Shown here: piece by piece, positions 8,741-18,124 of the stretch
Layout: every line of letters starts with the position of its first letter
Position numbering within the stretch: position 1 is the first letter of the stretch
Source: Streptomyces sp. NBC_01439
GTDB taxonomy: Bacteria; Actinomycetota; Actinomycetes; Streptomycetales; Streptomycetaceae
NCBI RefSeq assembly: GCF_036227605.1
Contig: NZ_CP109487.1
Coordinates: 9,473,001-9,537,000, forward strand
Direction of reading: 5' to 3'
DNA length: 64,000 bases
The notes under the pieces: generated by a model
What the model saw: the letters and a program-made list of their open reading frames with translations, nothing else
The model's database searches: none
What the model was told of the DNA's origin: nothing
Translations under genes and position numbers: made by a program

Positions 8741-8766
8741 GCGAAGTCAATTGCACACGACGGTGA

Positions 8767-9420
8767 TCACCGCAGGACATCACTCGGGTCGCTTCCGCCC
8801 ATGTCGAGACGGAAGGGCGGGTACTCGTCGGTCATCAGCGCCGCGTAGGCGGCGACGCGGAACACCCAGCGGTTGAGGCCGATGACCAGGTCGAACAGGT
8901 CGCGGGGATAGGCCGCGGTGAACGCCAGGGCGACCGCGGAGATCAGCACCAGCAGGCCAATGAGTCCCGTCTGGCTCCAGCCCTCGTGCCACCCGCCGGT
9001 GAAGACGCCGACCAGCAGGTAGTGCGGGATGGCCAGGAGCCACCACTTCACGAGCACGAGCCTGCGGGACAGCCGCTCCGGGTAGGCGACGTCGAGCCGC
9101 GCCGGGTAGTCCGGCTCCTGACCCAGGCTGAACGGCGGGTACCGGTCGGTGCCCAGCGCGCCGTAGGCGTAGTACGAGACACGCCAGCTCCAACGCAGAA
9201 CACCGAGGTTGAAGTCGAATAGGACGCGCGGATAACGCTCGTTGATGAAGATCGCGAAGAACGCGACCACGCTCACCAGGACGAAGGCGATCCACAGGAA
9301 AAGCAGCACCACGACGTGTGGGATCACCAGAATCCACTTCACCAGCCACAACCAGCGCGACAGCGGCGCTTCCAGGACCGCCGTCAGCCGTACCGGACGG
9401 TAGGCGGTGGGGGTGGCCAT
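8767..9420 (-). CDS. DUF4389 domain membrane protein
   Basis: From the chosen ATG the protein has 217 residues and two repeated DUF4389 units. Each unit has a hydrophobic pair (LVKWILVIPHVVVLLFLWIA and LVKWWLLAIPHYLLVGVF) followed by YPRxLFDFxLGVLRWxxRVSYY or the related YPRDLFDLVIGLNRWVFRV, and ends in DxYPPF. The start ATG at 9420 was preferred over longer frames because GGAGGAG lies eight bases upstream. The function is unknown; the family is common in actinomycete membranes. The gene ends 26 bases from the IS110 remnant. Confidence 0.85.
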   Translation of the reverse strand: MATPTAYRPVRLTAVLEAPLSRWLWLVKWILVIPHVVVLLFLWIAFVLVSVVAFFAIFINERYPRVLFDFNLGVLRWSWRVSYYAYGALGTDRYPPFSLGQEPDYPARLDVAYPERLSRRLVLVKWWLLAIPHYLLVGVFTGGWHEGWSQTGLIGLLVLISAVALAFTAAYPRDLFDLVIGLNRWVFRVAAYAALMTDEYPPFRLDMGGSDPSDVLR

Positions 9421-9674
9421 GAGCTGTGCTCCTCCGCTCATTGAGGCCGCGGACCGCTGGGGACCCCGGCTGGCCCCACTCGGCACCCGAAGGCCCGCAC
9501 ACCTTCACCTTCAGCGTGCGCCGGGACCGGAATCAGCGCGAGTGCAGTGTGGTCTTCCGCCGGCCGGCGCCCGTCCTCTTCGTAGTCGCCGACGGTGCTC
9601 TGGGCTCTTGGATGGTCAGTCATGGGGGCCGGGTCCCGGTGGTGAGGTATGAGCGGTGGTGCGACGCTGAGGCC

Positions 9675-10352
9675 ATGAGTGGACACCGACCGGCCACCCG
9701 TCTGCTTCCTTTCACGGTGGCCTGCGCCGTACCGGCCCTCTACGCGCTGTGGATCCGCCCCCGGATGCTGACGTGGGGCGCGACCGGGGACGAGATCACC
9801 AGTGTCTACCCTGGCGACGATCTCGTGCCTGACGCGGACGGTTCGTCGACCATGGCCGCGACCCTCCCGGCACCACCCGAGAAGGTTTGGGCCTGGCTGG
9901 CGCAGATGGGAGGCGACCGCGGCGGCTGGTACAGCTGGGACAGGCTGGATCACTGCGGCCAGCCGAGCGCGGACCGGATCGTGCCGGAGTGGCAGGATCT
10001 GGAACTGGGGCAGCACCTGATCACGGCCCCCGACGGCCGGTCCTGGTTCACCGTGGCCGTCCTGGAGCCCAACCGGACACTCGTACTGCGCGCAGATCTG
10101 ACGCTGCCCTCCGGCCGCTCCTACGACAAACGGACCGGCCCCCCGCCCTGGGCGCACATGAACGGCGCCTGGGGCTTCCATCTGCGGCCCGCCCCAGGCG
10201 GCGGAACCCGGCTGGTCGTCCGTACCCGCGGCATGAGCCGTCCGCGCCCGTTCACCCGGCCGTTCGACCTGCTGCTGGGCGAACCCGCCCACTTCGTCAT
10301 GCAGACCCGCCAGTTCCACAACCTGCGCACCCGGGTGGCCACAGAGGCGTGA
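9675..10352 (+). CDS. SRPBCC-fold (START-like) protein with N-terminal membrane segment
   Basis: This 225-residue protein begins with a hydrophobic stretch (about residues 9-30, LLPFTVACAVPALYALWI). It then has a START-like ligand-binding domain, seen in TLPAPPEKVWAWLAQMGGDR, GGWYSWDRLD and NGAWGFHLRPAPGGGTRLVV. The hydrophobic ligand is unknown. The ATG at 9675 was chosen because family members start shortly before the membrane segment; the frame is open further upstream. It diverges from the DUF4389 gene. Confidence 0.75.
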   Translation: MSGHRPATRLLPFTVACAVPALYALWIRPRMLTWGATGDEITSVYPGDDLVPDADGSSTMAATLPAPPEKVWAWLAQMGGDRGGWYSWDRLDHCGQPSADRIVPEWQDLELGQHLITAPDGRSWFTVAVLEPNRTLVLRADLTLPSGRSYDKRTGPPPWAHMNGAWGFHLRPAPGGGTRLVVRTRGMSRPRPFTRPFDLLLGEPAHFVMQTRQFHNLRTRVATEA

Positions 10353-10461
10353 CATTGCGTGGCCGACGCGCGGAACGACCGGGCGAGTGCCTGGGGCCAG
10401 CGGGGGTTCGCCGCGCCCTCGTGATGGGCATCGAGACCGGGTGGGGTGTCCCTTGGGGGAG
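10353..10461. other. Short spacer before gene remnants
   Basis: Nothing is recognised. The following 600 bases hold only remnants (see 10462-10593 and 10764-10990). Confidence 0.4.
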
Positions 10462-10593
10462 TCAGCCGCCGGTCATGGTGAGCAGGAGTCCGGAGGCGAT
10501 CAGTCCGGTCTCCACGACGATGACGATGTCTTCGGCGCCGCGCAGCAGACCGCGGGCGAGGAAGAACGGGGCGACCATCGGGCCGACCGTGCC
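10462..10593 (-). pseudogene. C-terminal remnant of an unrecognised membrane protein
   Basis: The last 43 codons of a minus-strand frame read GPMVAPFFLARGLLRG, then EDIVIVVETGLIASGLLLTM and TGG-stop. Codon use is typical of real genes, with two short hydrophobic stretches. Upstream the frame turns into arginine-rich, non-protein-like sequence, so only the 3' end of a gene survives. The family was not identified. Confidence 0.35.
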
Positions 10594-10763
10594 GTCACCC
10601 GTCACCCGTCGCGTGGCCGCACTCCGTACGAGCCCGCCACCCCGCCTCCGGCCCGTCGCCACCGCCGTTCTCGCCCTCGGCCTCCTCGCCGCCGACGCCA
10701 CGACCGACTGCTCGGATTGCTCGGCCACCGGCTCTGATCCCGCGGCGGGGGCAGAGCCGTGCT

Positions 10764-10990
10764 CTAGGGTTGTCTCGTAAACGATCTTCGGGTCGCTCGG
10801 ACATGCTTGCCCACCGTGTACCCCGCCGGTCGGTCTATCCGGCGAGTGAGGTTGTGCAGGCGCGCGATGCCGAGCATGGCGTGGTGGACGCCGTCGCCTT
10901 TGAGGCGACAGTCGCGGAGGATCTTCCAGGTCTTCATGCGGGCGATAGCCAGGACGACTCGGACGCCGTCCGCGTCGAGCCGACGGCGCC
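10764..10990 (-). pseudogene. IS5-family transposase, C-terminal remnant
   Basis: On the minus strand the sequence gives AIARMKTWKILRDCRLKGDG, then VHHAMLGIARLHNLTR and a tail ending GKHVRATRRSFTRQP-stop. This is the usual C-terminal helix region of IS5-group transposases of Streptomyces (RMKTWKILRDCR). The DDE core before it is missing. The remnant stops at the strong hairpin at 10984-11024. Confidence 0.65.
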
Positions 10991-11024
10991 TGACGGGTAA
11001 AAGCCCAGGTCAGGCGCCGTTTTT
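10984..11024 (+). terminator. Strong intrinsic terminator, 11-bp stem and T5
   Basis: CGGCGCCTGAC (10984-10994) pairs perfectly with GTCAGGCGCCG (11009-11019). The 14-base loop itself contains GGG...CCC, and TTTTT follows at 11020-11024. It would stop plus-strand transcription. No intact plus-strand gene ends here, so it may have protected the IS5-type element from outside transcription. Confidence 0.7.
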
Positions 11025-11450
11025 CGTGCTCCTGGAAGAAGCCGAGCTTCTTCGGCAAGTACGAGACGAGCAGATTCTTCGAGTGCCGGTGGTACACGCG
11101 CCACGCCCCTCCTGCCCAGGCGAGGTGAGCGGTGTCCGGGACGGCACGCTGGGCGGGCGAGGAGGCGGGCTCGATGTGGGCGCTGTGGACGGCGGTGCGT
11201 TCGGTGGCCGCGAGCGCTCCGGCGATGCGGGAGGGCTGATTGCCGATCCGGAGGGAGGGGTCGGGCTCGTGGACACGCTGCCTTCCCGCCCGGCGGCCGG
11301 CGCCAGACTGCTTCGGTACGCGGCGTGCCGCTCCTCACGGTCATGGGTCCTCTGCCATGCTTCTGCGGTTGCGAAGGCCGCCGTGGTGCCTCCTGCTGCC
11401 GTAGAGAGGAAGCGGGGGCGGGCGTTCGGCTGGGGAAGCAGGAGCTCGAC
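11025..11450. other. Region without an intact gene
   Basis: At 11063-11103 is the second copy of the YHRHSKNLLV-encoding piece (minus strand; the first is at 7455-7492). It starts with GTG behind GGAGGGG and runs into the terminator region. Otherwise no gene is recognised up to the ribosome site before 11451. Confidence 0.35.
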
Positions 11451-12071
11451 GTGGGTGAAAGAGGCCGGGTGGAGACGGACCGCACCGTCCGGGGCGTGGC
11501 GCACGTGCTTCGGCTGGCTCACGACGCGTTGCGCTTGGCCACGGCCGTTCTCGTGGCGAGCGGGCCTGGCGCGGAGCGGGAGATGACTGCGCTCGGGAGA
11601 GCCTTGACCGAACTGGGCAGCGGTGCGGACGACCTCGCCGCGACCAATGAGGTCGCGGATCTGCGGTCCGTCCTCACCGGCTTGTATGTCGGTCAGGATG
11701 TGGGCCGTATCGACCTGCTGACCCGGCAGTTGGGTGATATTGCCTGGGAGCGGCGGTCGGTGCGGCCGCTCCCGGAGGAGTTGCGGCTCCCCGTTCGAGA
11801 GATCGGCGAGGTCTGTCTCACGTTGATCGGTCGGACGAGCGACGTCGTCGCACTCTCCGCGCCCCATACGGTCGTCGGCAGGGAACTGGCGGACGTCAGC
11901 CGTCGCCAGCAGGCTCTGGGCCGCCTGCTGCTGGAGAGGGAGCAGGCGATCGCAGTGACCGACGCCGTCGACGCGGCGGTGATCGGCCGCTGCTACGAGG
12001 AGTGCGCGTATCGGGCCGTCGCCGTGGCCCGCCACGCGGCCCTGCTCAGGGAGACCACGTCTGGGCGGTGA
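11451..12071 (+). CDS. PhoU-like domain protein
   Basis: This protein of about 206 residues is almost entirely helical. HVLRLAHDALRLATAVLVAS begins a first three-helix unit, and SRRQQALGRLLLEREQAIAV with ECAYRAVAVARHAALL forms the second, as in PhoU-like proteins. PhoU proteins are cytoplasmic regulators of phosphate transport and of Na/Pi cotransporters; no transporter gene is adjacent. The GTG at 11451 was chosen because AGGAG lies six bases upstream. The frame is open to 11325 but that part is cysteine/arginine-rich and unlike protein. Confidence 0.55.
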   Translation: MGERGRVETDRTVRGVAHVLRLAHDALRLATAVLVASGPGAEREMTALGRALTELGSGADDLAATNEVADLRSVLTGLYVGQDVGRIDLLTRQLGDIAWERRSVRPLPEELRLPVREIGEVCLTLIGRTSDVVALSAPHTVVGRELADVSRRQQALGRLLLEREQAIAVTDAVDAAVIGRCYEECAYRAVAVARHAALLRETTSGR

Positions 12072-12089
12072 CGAGCACGCGAGAGGGTG

Positions 12090-13145
12090 TCAGGGCAGGC
12101 CTGCCAGGGCGGTTTGGTCGAGGATCAGTTGCCACACGGCTCTGTGGAGGACGAGGCCGCCGTGGGTGACGACCATGCCGGCCAGGACCGGGTCGGCAGG
12201 GTCGATCTGCAGTTCGCCGTCTCGCACGATGCGCTGGAGCACCGCGGCGACGTTCCGTGCGTATGCCGTGGAGGCTGCTCGGGGGAAGTGCGCGGGGAGT
12301 CGGCCCGCGCCGATGACGGTGACTCCGAGTCCCGTGGTCGACGTGCTCTCGCGTCGCGCGCCCTCGACATTTCCTCCGTCCGGCCCAGCGACCGTATCGA
12401 CGACCACGGAACCGGGACGCATGCCGACCATGGCTCGGGCGGTCACCAGGACCGGCGGTCTTCCCCCGGGGCGGGGCGGGACGGCGGCAACGACGATGTC
12501 GACGTCCCTGAGCAGGAACGGTGGCACCTGTCCGCCCGCTGCGTCGTCGACGACGCGCACCTGGGCCCCGAGTCGGCGGAGGGTTTCGGCCGCCTGCCGT
12601 GCCGCGGCACCGGAGCCGATGACGCAGGCCCGCGCCACCCCCGGGGAGCCAGGACCGGGCGTACCCGCCAGGGGACGCCCGAAGCGGTCGGCCGCGAGGA
12701 GCGCCGCTTCGCAGCCGGCGAGCCGGTCCTGGGAGGCGGCAGCATCCCTCGGGTCTGCCGCCACCAGCGCGGTCGGCGCGAGATCCAGACCGATCGTGGT
12801 GAGCCCCTCATCAGCCCACCGCCGGACCTGGAAGGGGATGCTCAGCGGGTCCAGGAGCGCGATCAGTACCTGCCCCCGCCGGAACCGGCAGCCTGCCGGG
12901 AGGACGGGCGGCCGTACGCCCACGAGGATGTCGCACCGGGCAAAGAGTTCCTCGCGCGTGGTGACGTCGGCACCTGCCTCCCGGTAGAGGCGGTCAGGCA
13001 TCCCCGCCGATGCGCCGGCGTCGGACTCCAACAGCACATCGATCCCCAGCGTCCGTGCCGCGCCGACGAGATCGGGCACTAGGGCGACCCTCTTCTCGCC
13101 CGGCGCTGCCTCCCGGCAGATGCCCACCGTCAGAGGAATCACCAC
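12090..13145 (-). CDS. pntAA: NAD(P) transhydrogenase subunit alpha, soluble domain (PntAA type)
   Basis: The protein has 351 residues and corresponds to domain I of proton-translocating transhydrogenase, which binds NAD(H). It starts with VGICREAAPGEKRVALVPD, the family N-terminal signature. A glycine-rich nucleotide loop, ACVIGSGAAARQAAETLRRL, follows near residue 160. The start GTG at 13145 is set by GGCGGAGGTGAGTCA directly upstream. No pntAB or pntB gene (membrane and NADP-binding parts) is beside it, so the enzyme is orphaned here. It is divergent from the 5-oxoprolinase gene. Confidence 0.8.
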   Translation of the reverse strand: MVIPLTVGICREAAPGEKRVALVPDLVGAARTLGIDVLLESDAGASAGMPDRLYREAGADVTTREELFARCDILVGVRPPVLPAGCRFRRGQVLIALLDPLSIPFQVRRWADEGLTTIGLDLAPTALVAADPRDAAASQDRLAGCEAALLAADRFGRPLAGTPGPGSPGVARACVIGSGAAARQAAETLRRLGAQVRVVDDAAGGQVPPFLLRDVDIVVAAVPPRPGGRPPVLVTARAMVGMRPGSVVVDTVAGPDGGNVEGARRESTSTTGLGVTVIGAGRLPAHFPRAASTAYARNVAAVLQRIVRDGELQIDPADPVLAGMVVTHGGLVLHRAVWQLILDQTALAGLP

Positions 13146-13281
13146 TGACTCACCTCCGCCCGAAGGCCTTCCACTCCCAGTATGAATCTCATGCACCGCG
13201 AGTCGCACCGTCAGCGGATGGGCGCACAGGGTCATGCTGGGATGCCTGCGGCTCGGCTCAGGCACGAAGGGACAGCGCGCG

Positions 13282-16200
13282 ATGTCTTCCGGCACCGGTC
13301 ACGGCTGGCAGTTCTGGATCGACCGGGGTGGCACCTTCACCGACATCGTCGCCCTGACCCCGGACGGTCGCCTCCTGTCCCACAAACTCCTGTCCGAAAA
13401 CCCGGCCCGCTATCGCGACGCGGCCCTTGCGGGCATCCGCATGCTGCTGGGGCTGAAGCAGGGCGGAGAGATGCCCCGTGCCGCGATCGACGCCGTGCGG
13501 ATGGGTACCACTGTGGCCACCAACGCCCTGCTGGAACGCACCGGCGAGCGCACCGCCCTGATCATCACGCGTGGCTTCCGCGACGCTCTGCGCATCGGCT
13601 ACCAGAACCGCCCCCGCCTCTTCGACCGGCAGATCCTCCTCCCTGAAGCCCTCCACGAGAGGGTCATCGAGGTCACCGAACGCATCACCGCTGACGGTAC
13701 GGTGCTGAGCCCGCCCGATCTGGACGGCCTCGCCGTCGAGCTGAGACGCGCGTACGACGACGGCATCCGCGCCGTCGCGGTGGTGTGCCTGCACAGCGCG
13801 CTGCATCCGGGGCACGAGCGGGCGATCGGCGAACTGGCCGAGCGCATCGGGTTTCCCCAGATCTCGCTGTCCAGCGAAGTGAGCCCCCTGGTGAAACTGG
13901 TGCCCCGGGGAGACACCGCGGTCGTCGACGCCTACCTTTCCCCCGTCCTGCGCCGCTACGTCCGGCAGGTCGCGGACCGGACGGGAGGCGTGCGGCTGAT
14001 GTTCATGCAGTCCAACGGCGGTCTGGCCGAGGCGGGGCACTTCCGGGGCAAGGACGCCATCCTGTCCGGTCCGGCCGGCGGCATCGTCGGGATGGCACGC
14101 CTGTCGCAGTTGGCCGGATTCGACAAGGTCATCGGCTTCGACATGGGCGGTACCTCCACCGACGTGTCCCACTTCGCGGGAACCTATGAGCGGGTGTCGA
14201 CCGCCCAGGTGGCGGGAGTCCGTCTCCAGGCGCCCATGCTCGACATCCACACCGTCGCGGCTGGAGGCGGGTCCATCCTGCACTTCGACGGCAGCCGCTA
14301 CCGCGTCGGCCCCGACTCCGCCGGGGCGGACCCCGGACCTGCGTGCTACCGCGCGCAGGGTCCACTGACGGTGACCGACGCCAATGTGATGCTCGGCCGC
14401 ATCCAGCCGGCCCAGTTCCCCAGCGTTTTCGGACCGGACGGACATCAGCCCATCGACCGCCACGTCGTACGGCGGGGGTTCGCCGAACTCGCCGGGCAGA
14501 TCCGCTCGCGCACCGGCGACCGGCGATCGCCCGAGCAGGTGGCCGAAGGCTTTCTACAGGTGGCGGTGGCGAACATGGCGGCCGCCGTCAAGCGGATCTC
14601 CGTGCAGCGGGGGCACGACGTCACGCGGTACGCACTGACCTCCTTCGGCGGGGCCGGCGGCCAGCACGCGTGCGCCGTCGCCGATGCCCTGGGGATCCGC
14701 ACCGTCCTCGTACCCCCCATGGCCGGGGTGCTGTCCGCGTTGGGCATCGGTCTCGCCGACACCGTCACCGTGCGCGAGCGGTCGGTCGAACTGCCCCTGG
14801 AAGAGGCGAGCATGCAGCGCATCCACGTCGTCGCCGACGAACTGGAGACCGCGGCACGCGCCGTGCTGCAAGCGGAGGACGTCCCTGCCGAACGCATCCT
14901 GGTCACGCAGACCGCACGGCTGCGGTACGACGGCACCGACACGGCGGTCACGGTGGCACTGGCCGACGCTCCGGCGATGATCGAGGCATTCGAGGTGAGC
15001 CACCGGGCGATGTACTCGTTCCTCATGGACCGCCCCGTCATCGTCGAAGCCCTCTCGGCCGAAGCAACGGGTCTCACTCCGCAACCCGACCTGAGCCACC
15101 TCGCCGAGAGCGGCCCGGCCGACGACGCTCCCCCGGAGACAGTCCCCCTCTACACGGACGGCGCGTGGCGCGAGGTGTCCCTGCGGCAGCGGGAACTCCT
15201 GCGCCCGGGCGCCGTCGTGACCGGCCCCGCCGTGATCACCGAAACCAACGCGACCACGGTCGTGGACTCCGGCTGGCGGGCCACCGTGAACGGCACCGGG
15301 CATCTGGTCGTCGAACGCGTCACCGTGCCGGCCGGGGCCGACGTGGAGACCGCGGCCGACCCCGTCATGCTGGAGATCTTCAACAGCCTCTTCGTGTCGA
15401 TCGCCGAGCAAATGGGAGCACGGCTGGCTTCGACGGCGCAGTCCGTCAACATCAAGGAACGGCTGGACTTCTCCTGCGCGCTGTTCGACCCCGACGGCAA
15501 CCTGGTCGCCAACGCACCCCACATCCCGGTGCACCTGGGCTCCATGGGCACCGCCGTCAGGGAGGTCGTCCGTCGCCGGTCCGGGACGATGCGGCCCGGC
15601 GAGGCCTACGCGGTCAACGATCCGTACCACGGTGGCACCCACCTGCCCGACATCACCGTGGTGACCCCGGTCTTCGACGAGCGGGGCGAAGTGCCCGGTG
15701 CGGAGATCCTGTTCTTCGTCGCCTCACGGGGCCACCACGCCGAGATCGGCGGCCTGACGCCGGGGTCCATGCCAGCCGACAGCCGGGAGATCGACGAGGA
15801 GGGCGTCCTCTTCGACAACTGGCTGCTCGTCGAAGGCGGCAGGCTGCGGGAGGCCGAGACCCTCGCGCTCCTGGCCCGGGCGAGGTACCCGTCGCGCGCC
15901 CCGGCGACCAACCTCGCGGACCTGCGGGCCCAGATCGCCGCCAATCGCAAGGGCGTCGAGGAAGTCGGCAAGATGATCGACCACTTCGGGCTGGACGTGG
16001 TGCGGGCGTACATGCGTCATGTCCAGGACAACGCGGAGGAGGCCGTCCGCAGAGCGGTCGTGACCCTCACCGACGGCGAATGCCACTACGAGATGGACTC
16101 CGGGGCGGTCATCTCCGTACGGGTGACCGTGGACCGGCAGGAACGGTCGGCGACGATCGACTTCACCGGTACATCGCCCCAGTTGAGCACCAACTTCAAT

Positions 16201-16899
16201 GCGCCCACATCCGTGGTGAACGCGGCCGTGCTGTACGTCTTCCGCACCCTGCTCGCCGAGGACATCCCGCTCAACGACGGCTGCCTCAGGCCCTTGCGGA
16301 TGATCGTCCCGCCCGGGTCCATGCTCGCGCCGGTCTATCCCGCTGCCGTAGTGGCCGGGAACGTCGAGACGTCCCAGGCGATCACCGGGGCCCTCTACGC
16401 CGCCTTGGGCTCGCAGGCCGAGGGGAGCGGCACCATGAACAACGTGACCTTCGGCAACGACCGGCACCAGTACTACGAAACCGTTGCCTCCGGCTCCGGC
16501 GCCGGACCGGGATTCGACGGCGCGTCAGCCGTGCAGACCCACATGACCAACTCCCGCCTCACCGACCCCGAAATCCTTGAACTGCGCCTCCCCGTCCTCG
16601 TGCAGGAATTCTCCGTTCGTACCGGCAGTGGCGGCGCGGGACGCCAGCGGGGCGGCGACGGCACCGTACGCAAGATCCGCTTCCGCGAACCCATGACGGT
16701 CAGCATCCTGTCCGGCCACCGCCGGATCCCGCCGTACGGCATGGCCGGCGGTGACCCCGGCGCGCTGGGCACCAACCATGTGGAGGGGGCCGATGGCACC
16801 ACCACGCCCATGGCCGGGTGCGACTCCGTCGCCGTGCAGCCCGGCGACCTGCTGGTCATCGAGACACCGGGCGGAGGCGGCTACGGCAAACCCTCCTGA
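13282..16899 (+). CDS. 5-oxoprolinase / hydantoinase A-B fusion
   Basis: This 1205-residue protein has the HyuA-type and HyuB-type halves in one chain, as in eukaryotic and some bacterial ATP-dependent 5-oxoprolinases, which open 5-oxoproline to glutamate. HyuA (about 8-690) begins [13 protein letters not shown] and has [12 protein letters not shown] and [17 protein letters not shown]. HyuB (about 692-1200) begins [18 protein letters not shown] and ends [16 protein letters not shown]. Length is close to that of known fused enzymes. The ATG has AAGGGA upstream. The substrate could be a hydantoin rather than 5-oxoproline; sequence reading cannot decide. Confidence 0.88.
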   Translation: MSSGTGHGWQFWIDRGGTFTDIVALTPDGRLLSHKLLSENPARYRDAALAGIRMLLGLKQGGEMPRAAIDAVRMGTTVATNALLERTGERTALIITRGFRDALRIGYQNRPRLFDRQILLPEALHERVIEVTERITADGTVLSPPDLDGLAVELRRAYDDGIRAVAVVCLHSALHPGHERAIGELAERIGFPQISLSSEVSPLVKLVPRGDTAVVDAYLSPVLRRYVRQVADRTGGVRLMFMQSNGGLAEAGHFRGKDAILSGPAGGIVGMARLSQLAGFDKVIGFDMGGTSTDVSHFAGTYERVSTAQVAGVRLQAPMLDIHTVAAGGGSILHFDGSRYRVGPDSAGADPGPACYRAQGPLTVTDANVMLGRIQPAQFPSVFGPDGHQPIDRHVVRRGFAELAGQIRSRTGDRRSPEQVAEGFLQVAVANMAAAVKRISVQRGHDVTRYALTSFGGAGGQHACAVADALGIRTVLVPPMAGVLSALGIGLADTVTVRERSVELPLEEASMQRIHVVADELETAARAVLQAEDVPAERILVTQTARLRYDGTDTAVTVALADAPAMIEAFEVSHRAMYSFLMDRPVIVEALSAEATGLTPQPDLSHLAESGPADDAPPETVPLYTDGAWREVSLRQRELLRPGAVVTGPAVITETNATTVVDSGWRATVNGTGHLVVERVTVPAGADVETAADPVMLEIFNSLFVSIAEQMGARLASTAQSVNIKERLDFSCALFDPDGNLVANAPHIPVHLGSMGTAVREVVRRRSGTMRPGEAYAVNDPYHGGTHLPDITVVTPVFDERGEVPGAEILFFVASRGHHAEIGGLTPGSMPADSREIDEEGVLFDNWLLVEGGRLREAETLALLARARYPSRAPATNLADLRAQIAANRKGVEEVGKMIDHFGLDVVRAYMRHVQDNAEEAVRRAVVTLTDGECHYEMDSGAVISVRVTVDRQERSATIDFTGTSPQLSTNFNAPTSVVNAAVLYVFRTLLAEDIPLNDGCLRPLRMIVPPGSMLAPVYPAAVVAGNVETSQAITGALYAALGSQAEGSGTMNNVTFGNDRHQYYETVASGSGAGPGFDGASAVQTHMTNSRLTDPEILELRLPVLVQEFSVRTGSGGAGRQRGGDGTVRKIRFREPMTVSILSGHRRIPPYGMAGGDPGALGTNHVEGADGTTTPMAGCDSVAVQPGDLLVIETPGGGGYGKPS

Positions 16900-16952
16900 A
16901 CCACCCGGTTCTCCTGCCGTAGGCGGGGTCCTCATCGGCACAGAACCTCATG

Positions 16953-16972
16953 CCGGTGAGGCGCCTCACCGG
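16953..16972. promoter_or_regulatory. Perfect 20-bp palindrome upstream of a UspA gene
   Basis: CCGGTGAGGCGCCTCACCGG reads the same on both strands with no spacer. It lies 53 bases after the oxoprolinase stop and 75 bases before the UspA start. With no loop and no T-run it is more like an operator than a terminator. The bound protein is unknown. Confidence 0.5.
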
Positions 16973-17046
16973 CCGCCTGCCACCCGTGTGGCCGCGGCGC
17001 ATCGCCGGGGAGAAGCTTGACATGAGGGACCGAGTGAGGGAGCGCT

Positions 17047-17934
17047 GTGAGTGGTCTGGTGATCGTGGGAGTGGATGGCTCGCCATCGAGTCTGGCCGCC
17101 GTGGAGACGGCGGCCCGGGAGGCCCGACGGCGTGGGGCGGGTTTGCGGGTGGTGCACGCCTTCCACTGGCCGGTCATGCCAGTGCCGTTGGGGCCCGTAC
17201 CGCAGGACCCGGCAGAGCGCGAGTTCCGGGTCATGGTCGAGAAGCTGGTCGCCGAGGCGGTGGAGCGTGCCAGGGCGGTGGCGCCCGAGGTGGACGTCAC
17301 CCATGCCGTGGTGACGGGGGAGCCGTTGACCGTGCTGGAGGCGCAGTCGCGTGGCGCAGAGCTGGTGGTCGTCGGATCCCGGGGCATGGGAGGCTTCGTC
17401 GGGCTGCTGGTGGGCTCCACGACGGTGAGGATCGCAGCTCACGGCCAGTGTCCGGTACTTGTGGTGCGGGAGCAGCCGGATCCTGCGGGGCCGATCGTGC
17501 TGGGAGTGGACGGCTCCCGGGCCGGGGCGGCGGCGGTCGATTTCGCCTTTGCGGAGGCCGCGCTGCGCGGTGTCGGGATCCTCGCCCTGCACGCCTGGAC
17601 CCCGTGGAACGCGCCAGTACCTCCACCGCAGGATCCTACCGAGCCGTATGCGAGCCGACCGGGCATGCTTGCCCAGGCCGAGGAGGCCGTGCTGGCCGAG
17701 GCACTCGCGGGCCGCCGGGAGAGGTACCCGGAGGTATCGGTCGAGCACCGTGTGACGCGCGGCGGCACCCGTGAGGCTCTGATCGAGGCAAGCAGCACCG
17801 CACAGCTCCTGGTCGTCGGCGCTCGGGGGCGCGGTGGCTTCGTGGGCCTGCTGCTGGGATCGGTGAGCCAAGCCATGTTGCACCACGCACATTGCCCGGT
17901 CGCAGTGGTGCGGCGGCCCGGCGAGCGCCGCTGA
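17047..17934 (+). CDS. Universal stress protein, tandem UspA domains
   Basis: This 295-residue protein has two UspA domains (about 1-143 and 152-293). Each ends in the ATP-binding pattern GxxGxxxxxxxGS: VVGSRGMGGFVGLLVGST and VVGARGRGGFVGLLLGSV, followed by HCPVAVV-type strands. It begins LVIVGVDGSPSS, with the usual nucleotide aspartate. Such proteins bind ATP and act in dormancy and redox stress in actinobacteria. The GTG start has GAGGGAG upstream. It is monocistronic and preceded by a 20-bp palindrome. Confidence 0.92.
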   Translation: MSGLVIVGVDGSPSSLAAVETAAREARRRGAGLRVVHAFHWPVMPVPLGPVPQDPAEREFRVMVEKLVAEAVERARAVAPEVDVTHAVVTGEPLTVLEAQSRGAELVVVGSRGMGGFVGLLVGSTTVRIAAHGQCPVLVVREQPDPAGPIVLGVDGSRAGAAAVDFAFAEAALRGVGILALHAWTPWNAPVPPPQDPTEPYASRPGMLAQAEEAVLAEALAGRRERYPEVSVEHRVTRGGTREALIEASSTAQLLVVGARGRGGFVGLLLGSVSQAMLHHAHCPVAVVRRPGERR

Positions 17935-17944
17935 CCGCCGACTC

Positions 17945-18073
17945 GGCCGCTGCCGCGAAAGCCGCACGACCGTCACCAGGGCCTTCTTCGATCTCGCCGA
18001 CACGATCACCACCGTTCGCAGGGTGATCCGCCGGGCCTGGGCCGCCCACCGCTGGGAGAGGATCTCCAGTTGA
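17945..18073 (+). pseudogene. Transposase C-terminal remnant
   Basis: A short frame ends FFDLADTITTVRRVIRRAWA, then AHRWERISS-stop. The pattern DLADxxxTVRRxIRxAWxxHRW is the usual tail of a DDE transposase group in Streptomyces (IS4/IS5-like). Everything upstream of it is missing; it directly follows the UspA gene. Confidence 0.45.
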
Positions 18074-18124
18074 ACCGGAGCGATTCCGTCGACCACCGCT
18101 CCGTCCTGCCTGGGCGGGCGCCGG

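Noticed and set aside
14343..16580. 745-codon frame inside the oxoprolinase gene
   Set aside because: It is an out-of-frame shadow rich in Arg/Pro with no domain; the oxoprolinase frame carries clear motifs throughout.
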